DNA of 64,000 nucleotides from Flavobacterium sp. UBA2787 (GTDB lineage Bacteria; Bacteroidota; Bacteroidia; Flavobacteriales; Flavobacteriaceae): positions 30,803 through 94,802 of the forward strand of contig DEHZ01000003.1 of the NCBI GenBank assembly GCA_002352205.1, given 5' to 3'. The translations under genes were made by a program, and so were the position numbers. The notes under the pieces were generated by a model. The model saw nothing but the letters and a program-made list of their open reading frames with translations, ran no database searches and was not told the origin of the DNA. Positions 37,603 through 45,927 of this stretch are shown here, in pieces. Position 1 is the stretch's first letter; every line of letters begins with the position of its first letter.

Positions 37603-37974
37603 TTATGCTATTTTGTAGGTGTTGAATAATTTTAACGCAACAGTTTCATCAAAAAAAGTAGTGTTTTTTACTTTAATTTCTGAATCTAAATCTCCGCTAA
37701 AATCTAATTCGAGTCGCAGCTTTGGATTTACTTCCGGATTGATTAATGCCATAAATTTGACATTGGAAGAGCTTTTTAAAATCAAAGAACTTCCCAAGAT
37801 TTCCTGAGAAAGCTCTTTGATAATTTGCATCATACAAACGCCGGGCGTTACAGGATTTCCGGGAAAATGACCTTTAAAAATGGCATGTTCTTTATTTAAA
37901 AAAACAGTGGCATTGTATTTTTCATCTGAAATTTTCTCGATATTTTCAACTGTGTAGAAATCCTTTAGTAACAT
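37603..37974 (-). CDS. FabZ-like hotdog protein retaining the GHFP histidine
   Basis: In this 123-aa hotdog-fold protein the catalytic-His segment of FabZ is clear, KGHFPGNPVTPGV. The position of the FabZ catalytic Glu is a Gln (CMMQIIKEL in place of LIIEAMAQ). It is therefore either an altered dehydratase or one half of a composite active site. It likely acts on the ACP-bound 3-hydroxyacyl intermediates of the polyene. The complementary pattern (Glu without His) is seen in the hotdog pair at 49339 and 49804. Confidence 0.82.
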   Translation of the reverse strand: MLLKDFYTVENIEKISDEKYNATVFLNKEHAIFKGHFPGNPVTPGVCMMQIIKELSQEILGSSLILKSSSNVKFMALINPEVNPKLRLELDFSGDLDSEIKVKNTTFFDETVALKLFNTYKIA

Positions 37975-38005
37975 GGGTTAATTTTTATATGAAATATACG
38001 TTTTT

Positions 38006-38590
38006 TTATTTTAAATCAAAAGAATACGAAACGCCGAATTGAAATAACTGATTTAGTTTCACTTCATCAAAATTTCCATTGCCGTTTTCGTCGTTGTATT
38101 CGTTGTAATTATCCCCAAAGATATCGACTAAACCTTGTTTAAATCGAACATCGACAGCTAAACCATTTTCAAAAGTATAACCGATTCCGCCCATTAAAGC
38201 AAAATCTACTCCGATTAATTCATCACTAAAAAAAGTTGGTAAATTATCACCTACTTTAAAATCGATAGTTGGACCAACTAAAACATTAAATCCACCACCA
38301 AAAGTAAATTTATTTGTAATTCCCAAAGATAAATAGTCAATTGAATAGTTGTCATTGTCTGCTTTAAACCCTTGTCTTGAATAAATTACCTCAGGTTGTA
38401 AAGAGTAGAAATCTACAAATTTTAATTCAAATTGTCCTCCCACAAAAAAATCAGTTTTTGAATCAACTTCAAAGTTTGTAACTTTTGCAATATTAACCCC
38501 ACCTCTCAAACCGGGTTTAAACTCAAATTGTGCATTTGAAACCAAAGTTCCTGAAAAAATAAAAACGAAAATTGCTAAACACTTCTTCAT
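38006..38590 (-). CDS. PorT-family outer-membrane beta-barrel protein (copy 1)
   Basis: The 194-aa protein has a signal peptide (LVSNAQ) and an 8-strand barrel pattern: FKPGLRGGVNIAKV, EVIYSRQGF, VGPTIDFKVG and a C-terminal FGVSYSFDLK strand. It is clearly a tandem paralogue of the next gene (38610): both share FKPGLRGG, YSLQPE/YTLQPE with YSRQG, and VGPTIDF. The role is unknown. Simple barrels of this type sit in the outer membrane. Its place inside the pigment operon suggests a link to pigment placement, or an insertion by chance. Confidence 0.83.
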   Translation of the reverse strand: MKKCLAIFVFIFSGTLVSNAQFEFKPGLRGGVNIAKVTNFEVDSKTDFFVGGQFELKFVDFYSLQPEVIYSRQGFKADNDNYSIDYLSLGITNKFTFGGGFNVLVGPTIDFKVGDNLPTFFSDELIGVDFALMGGIGYTFENGLAVDVRFKQGLVDIFGDNYNEYNDENGNGNFDEVKLNQLFQFGVSYSFDLK

Positions 38591-38609
38591 GATTAAAAAT
38601 AGTTAAAGT

Positions 38610-39209
38610 TTATTTTATATCAAAAGTATAGGAAACGCCTAACTGAAACAAAAAGTTAGTATTATAGTCACCAACGTCATAAGAATTACTGCTAAAATAA
38701 TCTGTTTCATAAATATCGATTATTCCTTTTTTAACTCTTGCTTCAAGTGATAAATCTTTAGTGACATTAAATCCTAATCCAAAAATGAATGCTAAATCAA
38801 CATCAGATTGAGTAAATCTGTTTTGTCCCGCTTGAAAGTCGATTGTTGGTCCAACATGCATATTAAATTTATCCTTAAAAGTAAATTTGTTCACAATAGC
38901 AAAGGAAATGTAATCAACAGAAATATCTTCTTTAAATACATCATAATCTCCTGTTTGATTATTATAAGCTTCAACCAACACATCATCTCCACCTTGTCTG
39001 GAATAGCTAATTTCCGGTTGAAGAGTATAATATTTTGTAAGTTTCAATTCTCCAAAACCTGCAATGTAAAAATCTGTACTTGTGGAAGCATCAGATTGTG
39101 TGATTTTAGACAAATTCAAACCACCTCTAAGTCCAGGTTTAAAAGTTACTTGGGCGTTTACATGTGTTAATCCGAAGAAAAACAAAAAGGCAATAACGAT
39201 TTTTTTCAT
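38610..39209 (-). CDS. PorT-family outer-membrane beta-barrel protein (copy 2)
   Basis: The 199-aa protein has a signal peptide (THVNAQ) and the same barrel layout as copy 1: FKPGLRGGLNLSKI, EISYSRQGG, VGPTIDFQAG, FQLGVSYTFDIK. The two genes are 19 bp apart and presumably arose by duplication. Divergence is spread over the loops while strands are conserved, as expected for surface-exposed barrels. The function is unknown. Confidence 0.83.
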   Translation of the reverse strand: MKKIVIAFLFFFGLTHVNAQVTFKPGLRGGLNLSKITQSDASTSTDFYIAGFGELKLTKYYTLQPEISYSRQGGDDVLVEAYNNQTGDYDVFKEDISVDYISFAIVNKFTFKDKFNMHVGPTIDFQAGQNRFTQSDVDLAFIFGLGFNVTKDLSLEARVKKGIIDIYETDYFSSNSYDVGDYNTNFLFQLGVSYTFDIK

Positions 39210-39220
39210 GTCAATTTTAA

Positions 39221-39841
39221 TTAATTACTAATTTGATTTAACTCTATTTTTAATTTAATATTTTTATGTTCAATGGTAATATTTTCGGCAAAAGTAGTGT
39301 TTTTTCCTTCAAAGCGAATAACAAGTTTTTCTTTTGTTTTGGTTGTATGTGCTAGTTGAATTAACTTTTGATCTGACTTATTTTTGGTTAAGTAGTTGTA
39401 ACGCTTACCGTCTAATACTTTGTAAATTGTTTGTGATTGATTTTCAAAAACTTCTTCTACTTTATGATTTTGTCTGAATACTAATCTAAAATCATCTTTT
39501 AATGTGTTCAGTACAATTTTCTTATTCAATTCATCCACACAATAATTCAGTTTAAAACTATTTTCTGAGACTTCAAAATCGAGTAATGTATTTCCAAAAT
39601 CAGTAGTTAAAACGGCACGATGTAGAGTGTCATTGATTTTTTTGGTTACAAAAATTCCTCCTAATTGTTTTCCATAAACGTCAATATTTGCTTTGTAAAC
39701 ATAATCTTTTTCAGAATCGGAAAAATAAAGGTTTTGAAAGTTTTTTTGGCTACTTTCCATCTTCGTTGCGTTTGGAATTTCATACGTTTTGCAAGAAACA
39801 AAAAGCAAGAATAACCCACTACTGATTAAAAACCGCATCAT
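39221..39841 (-). CDS. Outer-membrane lipoprotein of the pigment operon
   Basis: This protein of about 206 aa has a lipoprotein signal (LFLLFVSCKTYE). The mature part is mostly beta-strand (VYKANIDVYGKQLGGIFVTK, DFGNTLLDFEV), reminiscent of a LolB-like half-barrel. It overlaps the LolA-like gene by about 23 bp, and the two could form a LolA/LolB-style pair dedicated to the pigment lipid. That is inference. The start is ambiguous: Met at 39841 or 39838 gives the best signal peptide, and a longer frame begins at 39853. Confidence 0.7.
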   Translation of the reverse strand: MMRFLISSGLFLLFVSCKTYEIPNATKMESSQKNFQNLYFSDSEKDYVYKANIDVYGKQLGGIFVTKKINDTLHRAVLTTDFGNTLLDFEVSENSFKLNYCVDELNKKIVLNTLKDDFRLVFRQNHKVEEVFENQSQTIYKVLDGKRYNYLTKNKSDQKLIQLAHTTKTKEKLVIRFEGKNTTFAENITIEHKNIKLKIELNQISN

Positions 39842-40445
39842 CAAATTTGGCATTTAGCTGTTTATTTTTAAATACAATTTTGGTAAAATCGTTCGATGGT
39901 TCAATTAATCTTACTTGGGAAACAGTTGACTCTCCAATTGGAAAATACAATTCCACTAATTTGATATATTTTTTTATTGTAGCCGTTTTAGGAGTTAATT
40001 TAGTGATATAAAATTCTTTGTTTTTGACATATTCAATTGAAAATTCTTCGTCGTCAAACAGGTTTCCGCTCACGCTTCCTACAATCAATTTATTTATTTT
40101 TTCAAACATTTTGCTGTTTCCGGCATTAATGCTACTTTTTTTTCCTTGATCGTTGATGTAAACTTTATTATTTTTAAAAATAATACTGTACTGATACGGA
40201 TTGGTATATTGCCAATTCAATAAATTAGGCGATTTAAAATACATTTTACCCGAAGTTTCAATGTCTTTTGATAAAAAACTGAGGTGTTTGTATTGAATAA
40301 AATCAGTTTTTAATGATTTGATTGTTTTAGTTTCTTTTTCAACCGAAGTTTTAAATGTAGAAATTTCAGCTGCAGACATTTTCTGTTCTTGAGCAAAAAC
40401 AACAAAATTCATACATAAAACAACAAGCAATATCCTAATTTTCAT
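39819..40445 (-). CDS. LolA-like periplasmic lipid/lipoprotein carrier
   Basis: The 208-aa protein has a signal peptide (MNFVVFAQ) and a LolA-type open beta-barrel: KSLKTDFIQYKHLSFLSKDIETSGKMYFKSPNLLNWQY spans its start, and PIGESTVSQVRLIEPSNDFTKIVF its end (landmarks only). LolA proteins ferry lipidated cargo across the periplasm. LolA-like proteins recur in aryl polyene clusters, where they are thought to carry the pigment lipid to the outer membrane. It overlaps both flanking genes. Confidence 0.85.
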   Translation of the reverse strand: MKIRILLVVLCMNFVVFAQEQKMSAAEISTFKTSVEKETKTIKSLKTDFIQYKHLSFLSKDIETSGKMYFKSPNLLNWQYTNPYQYSIIFKNNKVYINDQGKKSSINAGNSKMFEKINKLIVGSVSGNLFDDEEFSIEYVKNKEFYITKLTPKTATIKKYIKLVELYFPIGESTVSQVRLIEPSNDFTKIVFKNKQLNAKFDDAVFNQ

Positions 40446-41211
40446 AAGCCGAGAGATTTAAAAGTTTATCCACAGAAACGATGGAATAATTTTCTGATTT
40501 CAAAAATAGCAATAACCGTTCCAATACATTGACAGATTTTTGAGAAGTATCGTGCAACAGTATAATTCCGCCCGGTTTAACTTTGTTTTTTACGCGTTCA
40601 AAAATAATATTTTCGTTTTCATAAACGGTGTCTAATGAACGAATATTCCAACCAATAACATGATGCTTTGTTTTAGAAATTGCTTTGGCAATCATTGGAT
40701 TTGTTACACCAAACGGTGGCCTGAAAAAATTCATTTTAAGTCCTGACAATTGATGAACTAATTTTGTTGTTTTTGTAATTTCATCTAATACCTTTTGAGA
40801 AGAAAAAAATCCGAAATTTTCAGAATGAGAATAACTGTGATTACCAACCAGATGGCCTTCGTCAATAATTCTTTTAAAAAGCTCGGGACTATTTTCGATT
40901 TGTTGTCCGATGCAAAAAAAAGTGGCTTTCACATTAAATTGTTTCAGCAAATCAAGCACTTTTTCGGTCATTTCGTGAGGACCATCATCAAATGTCAACG
41001 CAATTTCCTTAGAAGTAGCATTTGGTTTGGATGAATACGCTTTGGTAAAATAATTCAATCGAATATCAAACGATCCCCACGCGGTTAATCCCAACCAAAC
41101 TAAAAAAAGCAGCAAAAAAAATGTCCAATGAACTGCTGTAAAAAAGGTGAGAGTAAACAAAACCAATACAACAGCAACACAAAAAAGAACTATTTTTTTA
41201 TGTTTTAGCAT
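40435..41211 (-). CDS. NodB-type polysaccharide deacetylase
   Basis: The 258-aa protein has two N-terminal hydrophobic helices (about 6-45) and a NodB domain. The motifs are LTFDDGPHE (catalytic Asp and metal Asp), GNHSYSH (metal-binding HSxxH), FRPPFG and a late LLHDTS. It would remove acetyl groups from an N-acetyl sugar or another acyl ester at the membrane. Its 11-bp overlap with the LolA-like gene and 7-bp overlap with the next ketosynthase-like gene place it firmly in the operon. The substrate is not known. Confidence 0.88.
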   Translation of the reverse strand: MLKHKKIVLFCVAVVLVLFTLTFFTAVHWTFFLLLFLVWLGLTAWGSFDIRLNYFTKAYSSKPNATSKEIALTFDDGPHEMTEKVLDLLKQFNVKATFFCIGQQIENSPELFKRIIDEGHLVGNHSYSHSENFGFFSSQKVLDEITKTTKLVHQLSGLKMNFFRPPFGVTNPMIAKAISKTKHHVIGWNIRSLDTVYENENIIFERVKNKVKPGGIILLHDTSQKSVNVLERLLLFLKSENYSIVSVDKLLNLSAYEN

Positions 41212-42266
41212 TTTTTGATTAAGGTTAAACTATGGTCTTTTCCTCGGTATTGATTGTAAAGTAAAACGGTTTGATAATTTCCTTTTTCAACAGAATTCAT
41301 CTTCACATCAGCAGGAATAGTTTGTAATTTCAATATATTTGATGCCATCCAAAGTCCGAATCCCGAAGCAGTGTAAAATTCTCCGCTCAAATGTTTGTAA
41401 TAGGCTTGCGAAGTTGTGTTGAATAAATCGCTAACTTGATTAAAATAAACATCAAATTCCACATCACCATTATTTCCCAACACAACTAAATCTATGTCGT
41501 TTGGATTGATTTTATTATCACTCAAAAATGTTTTTACATAACCCTGAACTTCATCAACTTCCAATGAATTTAGGATGGAAATAGCTTCCAAAGTTGCATA
41601 AGAACTTTCCTTTTGCTGATTTTCCAATACAAAAAAACTGGCTCCTTCACTCAGAATCATTCCTTTAGAAGTAGGATTTAAAACTGAAAAAGGTACATCT
41701 TCTTGTTTTTTAATTTTTCCTGCAATGCGTTGCACATCAATATTATGTTGAGCCGTTTCATCAATTCCACCCACTAAAACCGAATTGGCTTCGTCACTTT
41801 CAATTTGAAGTTTGGCATCTAACAATGCTGTTTCAAAAGAAACTGCTCCGTTTACGTACGTAAAATTATATCCTTTGCATTGTAGCCCAAGAGCAATTTG
41901 TCCCGCGACAGTATTGTGAGTAGATTGTATAAAAGAAGTTGGCGTTAAAAACTGTTCGTTATTATCTAAAATGGCTTTCAAAAACTTTTCAGAATCTTCC
42001 AAACATCCCAATCCGGTTCCGGTTATAATGGCATCGGGAACCTCAAGATTGGCTTCTTTTAAGGCTTGTGTGGATGTAAAGATTCCCATTTTTACACCTT
42101 TTGCCATTCTTCTGATGAAAGAAGGCGAAATAACTTCGGTATAAGAAGGTTGCTTCGCATTCAACACTGTTTCTGTAGTGTTGATTTCAATTTCTGATAA
42201 AAAATTGGAATCCACTGTTTTTTGAGCAGAAATGCATCCTATTCCGTTGATATAACTCTTTTTCAT
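41205..42266 (-). CDS. Ketosynthase-like protein without active-site Cys (chain-length-factor-like)
   Basis: This 353-aa thiolase-fold protein resembles beta-ketoacyl synthases. The Cys-bearing nucleophile elbow is replaced (FTYVNGAVSFETALL), and the usual HGT motif reads VVLGNNGDVE. It is therefore probably catalytically inactive and would pair with the active ketosynthase encoded next door (42263), as chain-length factors do in type II polyketide systems and as reported for aryl polyene KS-CLF pairs. The gene overlaps that partner by 4 bp, which supports complex formation. Confidence 0.82.
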   Translation of the reverse strand: MKKSYINGIGCISAQKTVDSNFLSEIEINTTETVLNAKQPSYTEVISPSFIRRMAKGVKMGIFTSTQALKEANLEVPDAIITGTGLGCLEDSEKFLKAILDNNEQFLTPTSFIQSTHNTVAGQIALGLQCKGYNFTYVNGAVSFETALLDAKLQIESDEANSVLVGGIDETAQHNIDVQRIAGKIKKQEDVPFSVLNPTSKGMILSEGASFFVLENQQKESSYATLEAISILNSLEVDEVQGYVKTFLSDNKINPNDIDLVVLGNNGDVEFDVYFNQVSDLFNTTSQAYYKHLSGEFYTASGFGLWMASNILKLQTIPADVKMNSVEKGNYQTVLLYNQYRGKDHSLTLIKKC

Positions 42267-43462
42267 TTACTTTTAGAAAATAGAACGGTTGAACAATTTC
42301 CTCCAAAACCAAACGAATTCGACAGCACATGGTTGATGTTTTTTTCTTTCAATGTGGTTTGTGGAATCAAATTAAACTCTTCCATTGGTTTTTTAAAATT
42401 CATATTCTGAAAAACCAAATTATGTTGCAAAGCCAACACACTATAAACTGCTTCAATGGCAGCAGCAGCAGCTAATGTATGACCTGTAAATGCTTTTGTG
42501 GAGCTAAAATCGGGCACACTATCTTTAAAAATTCTCAAAATAGCTCTACCTTCAGACAAGTCGTTGTTGGGTGTGGCAGTTCCGTGAGCGTTGATGTAAT
42601 CAATATCTTCGGGTTGAAGATTGGCTAATTTGAAAGCCTTTTGCATGGCCAAGAAAGCTCCTTCACCATTTTCTGAGGAAGCTGTTTGATGAAAAGCATC
42701 GTTGGCATTTCCAAAACCGCTGACATAAGCCAATACTTTTTTATTGTTTTTTTGAACAATTTCATCGGATTCTAACACTAAAAAAGCAGCTGCTTCACCG
42801 AGATTTAAACCTTTTCGGTCGTTATCAAAAGGTGTGTTGTATGTATCGGATAAAATCATCAACGTTTTAAATCCATTGATGGTGAATTTCGCCAAAGCAT
42901 CGGTTCCGCCCACAATCACTCGGTCTAATTGCCCGGATTGAATTAATCTGCAACCTAACATAATGGCGTTGGCAGCAGAAGAACAAGCAGTACTAACAGT
43001 TGTTACCATTCCTTTCAGACCAATATAATCGGCTATTTGATGAGAAGAATCGCCTGCATCATGACTATTGAGGAATCGTCTCGTTGATTCATCTTTAAAA
43101 TATTCATAAAAATATTTTTCGTTCAAATCCATTCCGCCTACACTTGTGGCAGAAATAAAACCGCTACGGCAATCGTTTATGTTGCTAATGTTGGCATTTT
43201 CAATGGCTTCGCAAACAGCAATTGCACCTAATAAAGTTGTTCTGGAAAAATTGTTGTCTTCAGACAAATTGAGTTTTTGAGCTAATTGTTGGTTGGTTAA
43301 TTTAATTTCACCCACCTTAATTACCTCTTTGTGAATTGTTTCTAAATTTTCAATAGTAGAAATACCGATTTTACCGCTTTTTAACGATTGAAAGTTTTCT
43401 TCAACAGAATTTCCTATTGAAGAAATGATTCCCATTCCGGTTATTGCAACTCTTTTATTCAT
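42263..43462 (-). CDS. Beta-ketoacyl-ACP synthase (active, pairs with 41205 protein)
   Basis: The 399-aa FabF-like enzyme has an intact Cys-His-His triad: Cys160 in VSTACSSAANA, His in NAHGTATPNND and His in FTGHTLAAAAAIEA. It would extend the polyene chain on ACP by decarboxylative condensation with malonyl-ACP. It lies between the Cys-less partner and an ACP gene. The ATG at 43462 was chosen over a TTG two codons earlier. Confidence 0.92.
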   Translation of the reverse strand: MNKRVAITGMGIISSIGNSVEENFQSLKSGKIGISTIENLETIHKEVIKVGEIKLTNQQLAQKLNLSEDNNFSRTTLLGAIAVCEAIENANISNINDCRSGFISATSVGGMDLNEKYFYEYFKDESTRRFLNSHDAGDSSHQIADYIGLKGMVTTVSTACSSAANAIMLGCRLIQSGQLDRVIVGGTDALAKFTINGFKTLMILSDTYNTPFDNDRKGLNLGEAAAFLVLESDEIVQKNNKKVLAYVSGFGNANDAFHQTASSENGEGAFLAMQKAFKLANLQPEDIDYINAHGTATPNNDLSEGRAILRIFKDSVPDFSSTKAFTGHTLAAAAAIEAVYSVLALQHNLVFQNMNFKKPMEEFNLIPQTTLKEKNINHVLSNSFGFGGNCSTVLFSKSK

Positions 43463-43472
43463 TAACAATTAT

Positions 43473-43730
43473 TTATTTTGTACGATTTGCAGCGATGTAA
43501 TTAGCCATTGTTTCAACCGATTGAAAGATGGTTTTTCCTTCTTTTGGATCGGTTAATTTAATACCGTAATCTTTGTCTAACAAAACGATTAATTCGAGAG
43601 CATCGATTGAATCTAAACCAATTCCGTCTCCAAACAATGTTTCGTTGTCATCAAATTCTTCAACAGAAATGTGTTCTAAATTTAATGCTGCAATAATTTT
43701 TGCTTTTAATTCTTGCTTTAATGCTTCCAT
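43473..43730 (-). CDS. Acyl carrier protein (first of two)
   Basis: The 85-aa carrier protein has the phosphopantetheine attachment Ser41 in GIGLDSIDALELI. It carries the growing acyl chain during pigment synthesis. It is DSI-type and differs clearly from the second ACP at 54942 (DSL-type), so the two may serve different chains, for example the aryl polyene and the resorcinol alkyl chains (inference). The start is ATG; neighbours are ketosynthase genes on both sides. Confidence 0.93.
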   Translation of the reverse strand: MEALKQELKAKIIAALNLEHISVEEFDDNETLFGDGIGLDSIDALELIVLLDKDYGIKLTDPKEGKTIFQSVETMANYIAANRTK

Positions 43731-43753
43731 ATTATTATTTGTTCTTTGTTTTA

Positions 43754-44314
43754 TTATTCTACTAAAAATAGTTTTGCCAAATACTTTTCTTCAAAATATT
43801 CTACCCATCCGCAAAGCACTTTTGTTGCTTTTTTACTTTGTAAAAGTGATTTGGCATATTGCGTCAAAAATACTTCATTATTTTCTTCAAAAACAAAAAA
43901 AGCATTTTCAGATTTTAACTGATGTTTAATACTTATTTCTCCTACACAAATGTTTGGTAACGTGTAAACAAAAACGGCAGGACTTGGAAAATAATTTCCC
44001 TTGTCATCAATGGAATGCTGGTACTTTACATCGGTGTCTAAACTAGATGATTGGTTAGCAAAAACCAAAGCAATATTGTTTTCTGATTCGGCAACTATTT
44101 GTTCACTTAAAACCATTTCTGATGCTAAAAATGCTAATTTACTCAAATTGTCCATTTTAAAAAATTTTGGATAATTTATTCCGAAATTTTTATAAGCAGA
44201 CTTAGCAAATTCTGCAAACGAAACCTCGTCTGAATCAAACACTTTTTCATCATTGATAAAAATTGCATTTGCTTCAATTTTGCAGGAAGTTGTTATGGTA
44301 AATTTACGTTCCAA
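43754..44314 (-). CDS. Half-size ketosynthase-like protein of the pigment operon
   Basis: This 186-aa protein resembles only the N-terminal half of a thiolase-fold ketosynthase: [53 protein letters not shown]. It lacks the second half with the catalytic His residues, so it cannot condense on its own. Similar half proteins are annotated in other flavobacterial pigment loci. It may be a structural partner for one of the full ketosynthases. The start is TTG, 1 bp after the upstream stop. No frameshift remnant of a C-terminal half was seen. Confidence 0.72.
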   Translation of the reverse strand: MERKFTITTSCKIEANAIFINDEKVFDSDEVSFAEFAKSAYKNFGINYPKFFKMDNLSKLAFLASEMVLSEQIVAESENNIALVFANQSSSLDTDVKYQHSIDDKGNYFPSPAVFVYTLPNICVGEISIKHQLKSENAFFVFEENNEVFLTQYAKSLLQSKKATKVLCGWVEYFEEKYLAKLFLVE

Positions 44315-44315
44315 A

Positions 44316-45470
44316 TTAGTTTATCTTTTCAAAAATTACAGCTGTATTGCACCCTCCAAAACCGGAAGCAGTTTTTAAAAAATAATTGATTTCACAATTT
44401 TTATTCTCTTTAATCACAGCAATAGATTGGGTTGTTCCGTCATTCTGAAATCCTTTTGATACAATCAATTGGTTTCGTTTGGCACTTTCTATCGCGATAA
44501 CTGTTTCCAACAAACCGGAAGCTCCCAACGTGTGACCGTAAAATCCTTTGAGGCTGTTTACCGGAACGTTTTGCAAATGTAATCTATTGAATGCAATTGC
44601 TTCCATTTCATCATTGTATAAAGTAGCTGTTCCGTGTGCGGAAATATAATCGATTTCTTTTGATGTAATATTAGCTTCCGTTAGTGCACTTTCAATACTT
44701 CTGAATAATCCTTCGCCGGTTCTTGATGGCCCGGAAATGTGATTGGCATCGTTTATTGCTCCATCACCACATATCTTTATATCATTTGAAACAATTTTAT
44801 CTTTATCTGAAGTTATATAAACTGCTGCAGTTGCCTCACCTAAAGTAACTCCATTTCGTTCTGAATCATACGGCTTACAAGGTAATTCACTCATGGCTTG
44901 AAATGAACTGAATCCGGATAACACAAATTCTGAAACCTCATCACCCGCCAAAATAAAAGCATCGTCATAAACACCTACTTGAATCATTCGTTTAGCGACT
45001 GCAATTGCCAAAACTCCTGAAACGCAGGCATTTGAAAGCACAATGGGTTCGGTTGTAAAACCAAATAATGAGCTTATTTTTTTAGCTAAGAAAGCCAATT
45101 GAGCTTCTTTTACCGGATTTGATTCTAATTCTAACGAACTGATATTTCCTTTTGTAGTTGAAAAAACAAAAGCTGTTCGGTTTGAAATTTGATGTTTTTC
45201 AACCAAAGGCAATAAAGCCAACAGCAACATTTTTTCTAATTTGGTAAATTTTTTATCTGAAATAGAAAATGGAAAAACAGTTTTATTGAAAACCTCATCC
45301 AATTGAGCAGTTGAAATAATAGAAGCGTAAAATTGTTCTAAATTTCCAACATTTTTGTGGAGTTGAATTCCGCTATTACCTTTTTGAAGTGCATCCCAAT
45401 TGGAATAGACGTCAAAACCTAACGGAGTGATGCAATTGGTTTGGGTGATATAGACACTTTTATTGTTCAT
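44316..45470 (-). CDS. Beta-ketoacyl-ACP synthase (second active ketosynthase)
   Basis: The 384-aa FabF-like enzyme has Cys149 in [11 protein letters not shown], His in [11 protein letters not shown] and His in [13 protein letters not shown], so the triad is complete. It would elongate ACP-bound intermediates. It is flanked by the half-size ketosynthase-like gene (1-bp gap) and a thioesterase gene. The ATG at 45470 ([10 protein letters not shown]) is preferred to a TTG one codon upstream. Confidence 0.9.
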   Translation of the reverse strand: MNNKSVYITQTNCITPLGFDVYSNWDALQKGNSGIQLHKNVGNLEQFYASIISTAQLDEVFNKTVFPFSISDKKFTKLEKMLLLALLPLVEKHQISNRTAFVFSTTKGNISSLELESNPVKEAQLAFLAKKISSLFGFTTEPIVLSNACVSGVLAIAVAKRMIQVGVYDDAFILAGDEVSEFVLSGFSSFQAMSELPCKPYDSERNGVTLGEATAAVYITSDKDKIVSNDIKICGDGAINDANHISGPSRTGEGLFRSIESALTEANITSKEIDYISAHGTATLYNDEMEAIAFNRLHLQNVPVNSLKGFYGHTLGASGLLETVIAIESAKRNQLIVSKGFQNDGTTQSIAVIKENKNCEINYFLKTASGFGGCNTAVIFEKIN

Positions 45471-45477
45471 CAAAAAA

Positions 45478-45927
45478 TTATTTTAAAAGCCCGACTTTTC
45501 GTTTCCATTCTTCATAAAATGGAGGATTGTTTAACGATAAATTTCCGTTTACATCCACAAAAACCTGAATTGTTTCGCCGGTACAGGCAATTTCATTATT
45601 GGCATCAAAAATTTTATATCTAAAAATCATTTTAGCTGCCGGAGTGTCAACAATAGTAGTTTCAATTCTGGCAACATCGCCGTAACGTAAAGAAAGCTTG
45701 TGCTCACAAACCGATTTTACAATTGGTGTTGTAAAGCCATATTTATGCACATCGAGATAGGAAATTCCGTGTTCGCGACCAAAGGCTTCTCTCCCATCTT
45801 CAAAATAAGTGATGTAATAGCCATGCCAAACAATTCCGAGCGGATCGGTTTCATTAAATCGCACCCTGATATCTTTGGAAATAGTTAGCTGCGAAGCTTC
45901 ATCATACTGCTCTTTTCTTTTTGTCAT
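45478..45927 (-). CDS. 4-hydroxybenzoyl-CoA thioesterase-type hotdog protein
   Basis: The 149-aa hotdog protein has the 4HBT signature RFNETDPLGIVWHGYYITYFEDGRE split over its N-terminal third (the catalytic-type Asp lies in ETDPLGIVW). It would release an acyl or aryl product from CoA or ACP. An ATG at 45927 was preferred over a TTG at 45939. It overlaps the end of the ABC permease gene by 26 bp, implying translational coupling. The exact substrate in pigment synthesis is not known. Confidence 0.87.
   Translation of the reverse strand: MTKRKEQYDEASQLTISKDIRVRFNETDPLGIVWHGYYITYFEDGREAFGREHGISYLDVHKYGFTTPIVKSVCEHKLSLRYGDVARIETTIVDTPAAKMIFRYKIFDANNEIACTGETIQVFVDVNGNLSLNNPPFYEEWKRKVGLLK

Noticed and set aside
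43754-44314. Treating the half-size ketosynthase-like gene as a frameshifted full-length ketosynthase
   Set aside because: No C-terminal ketosynthase remnant lies downstream in any frame; the ACP gene follows within 23 bp.
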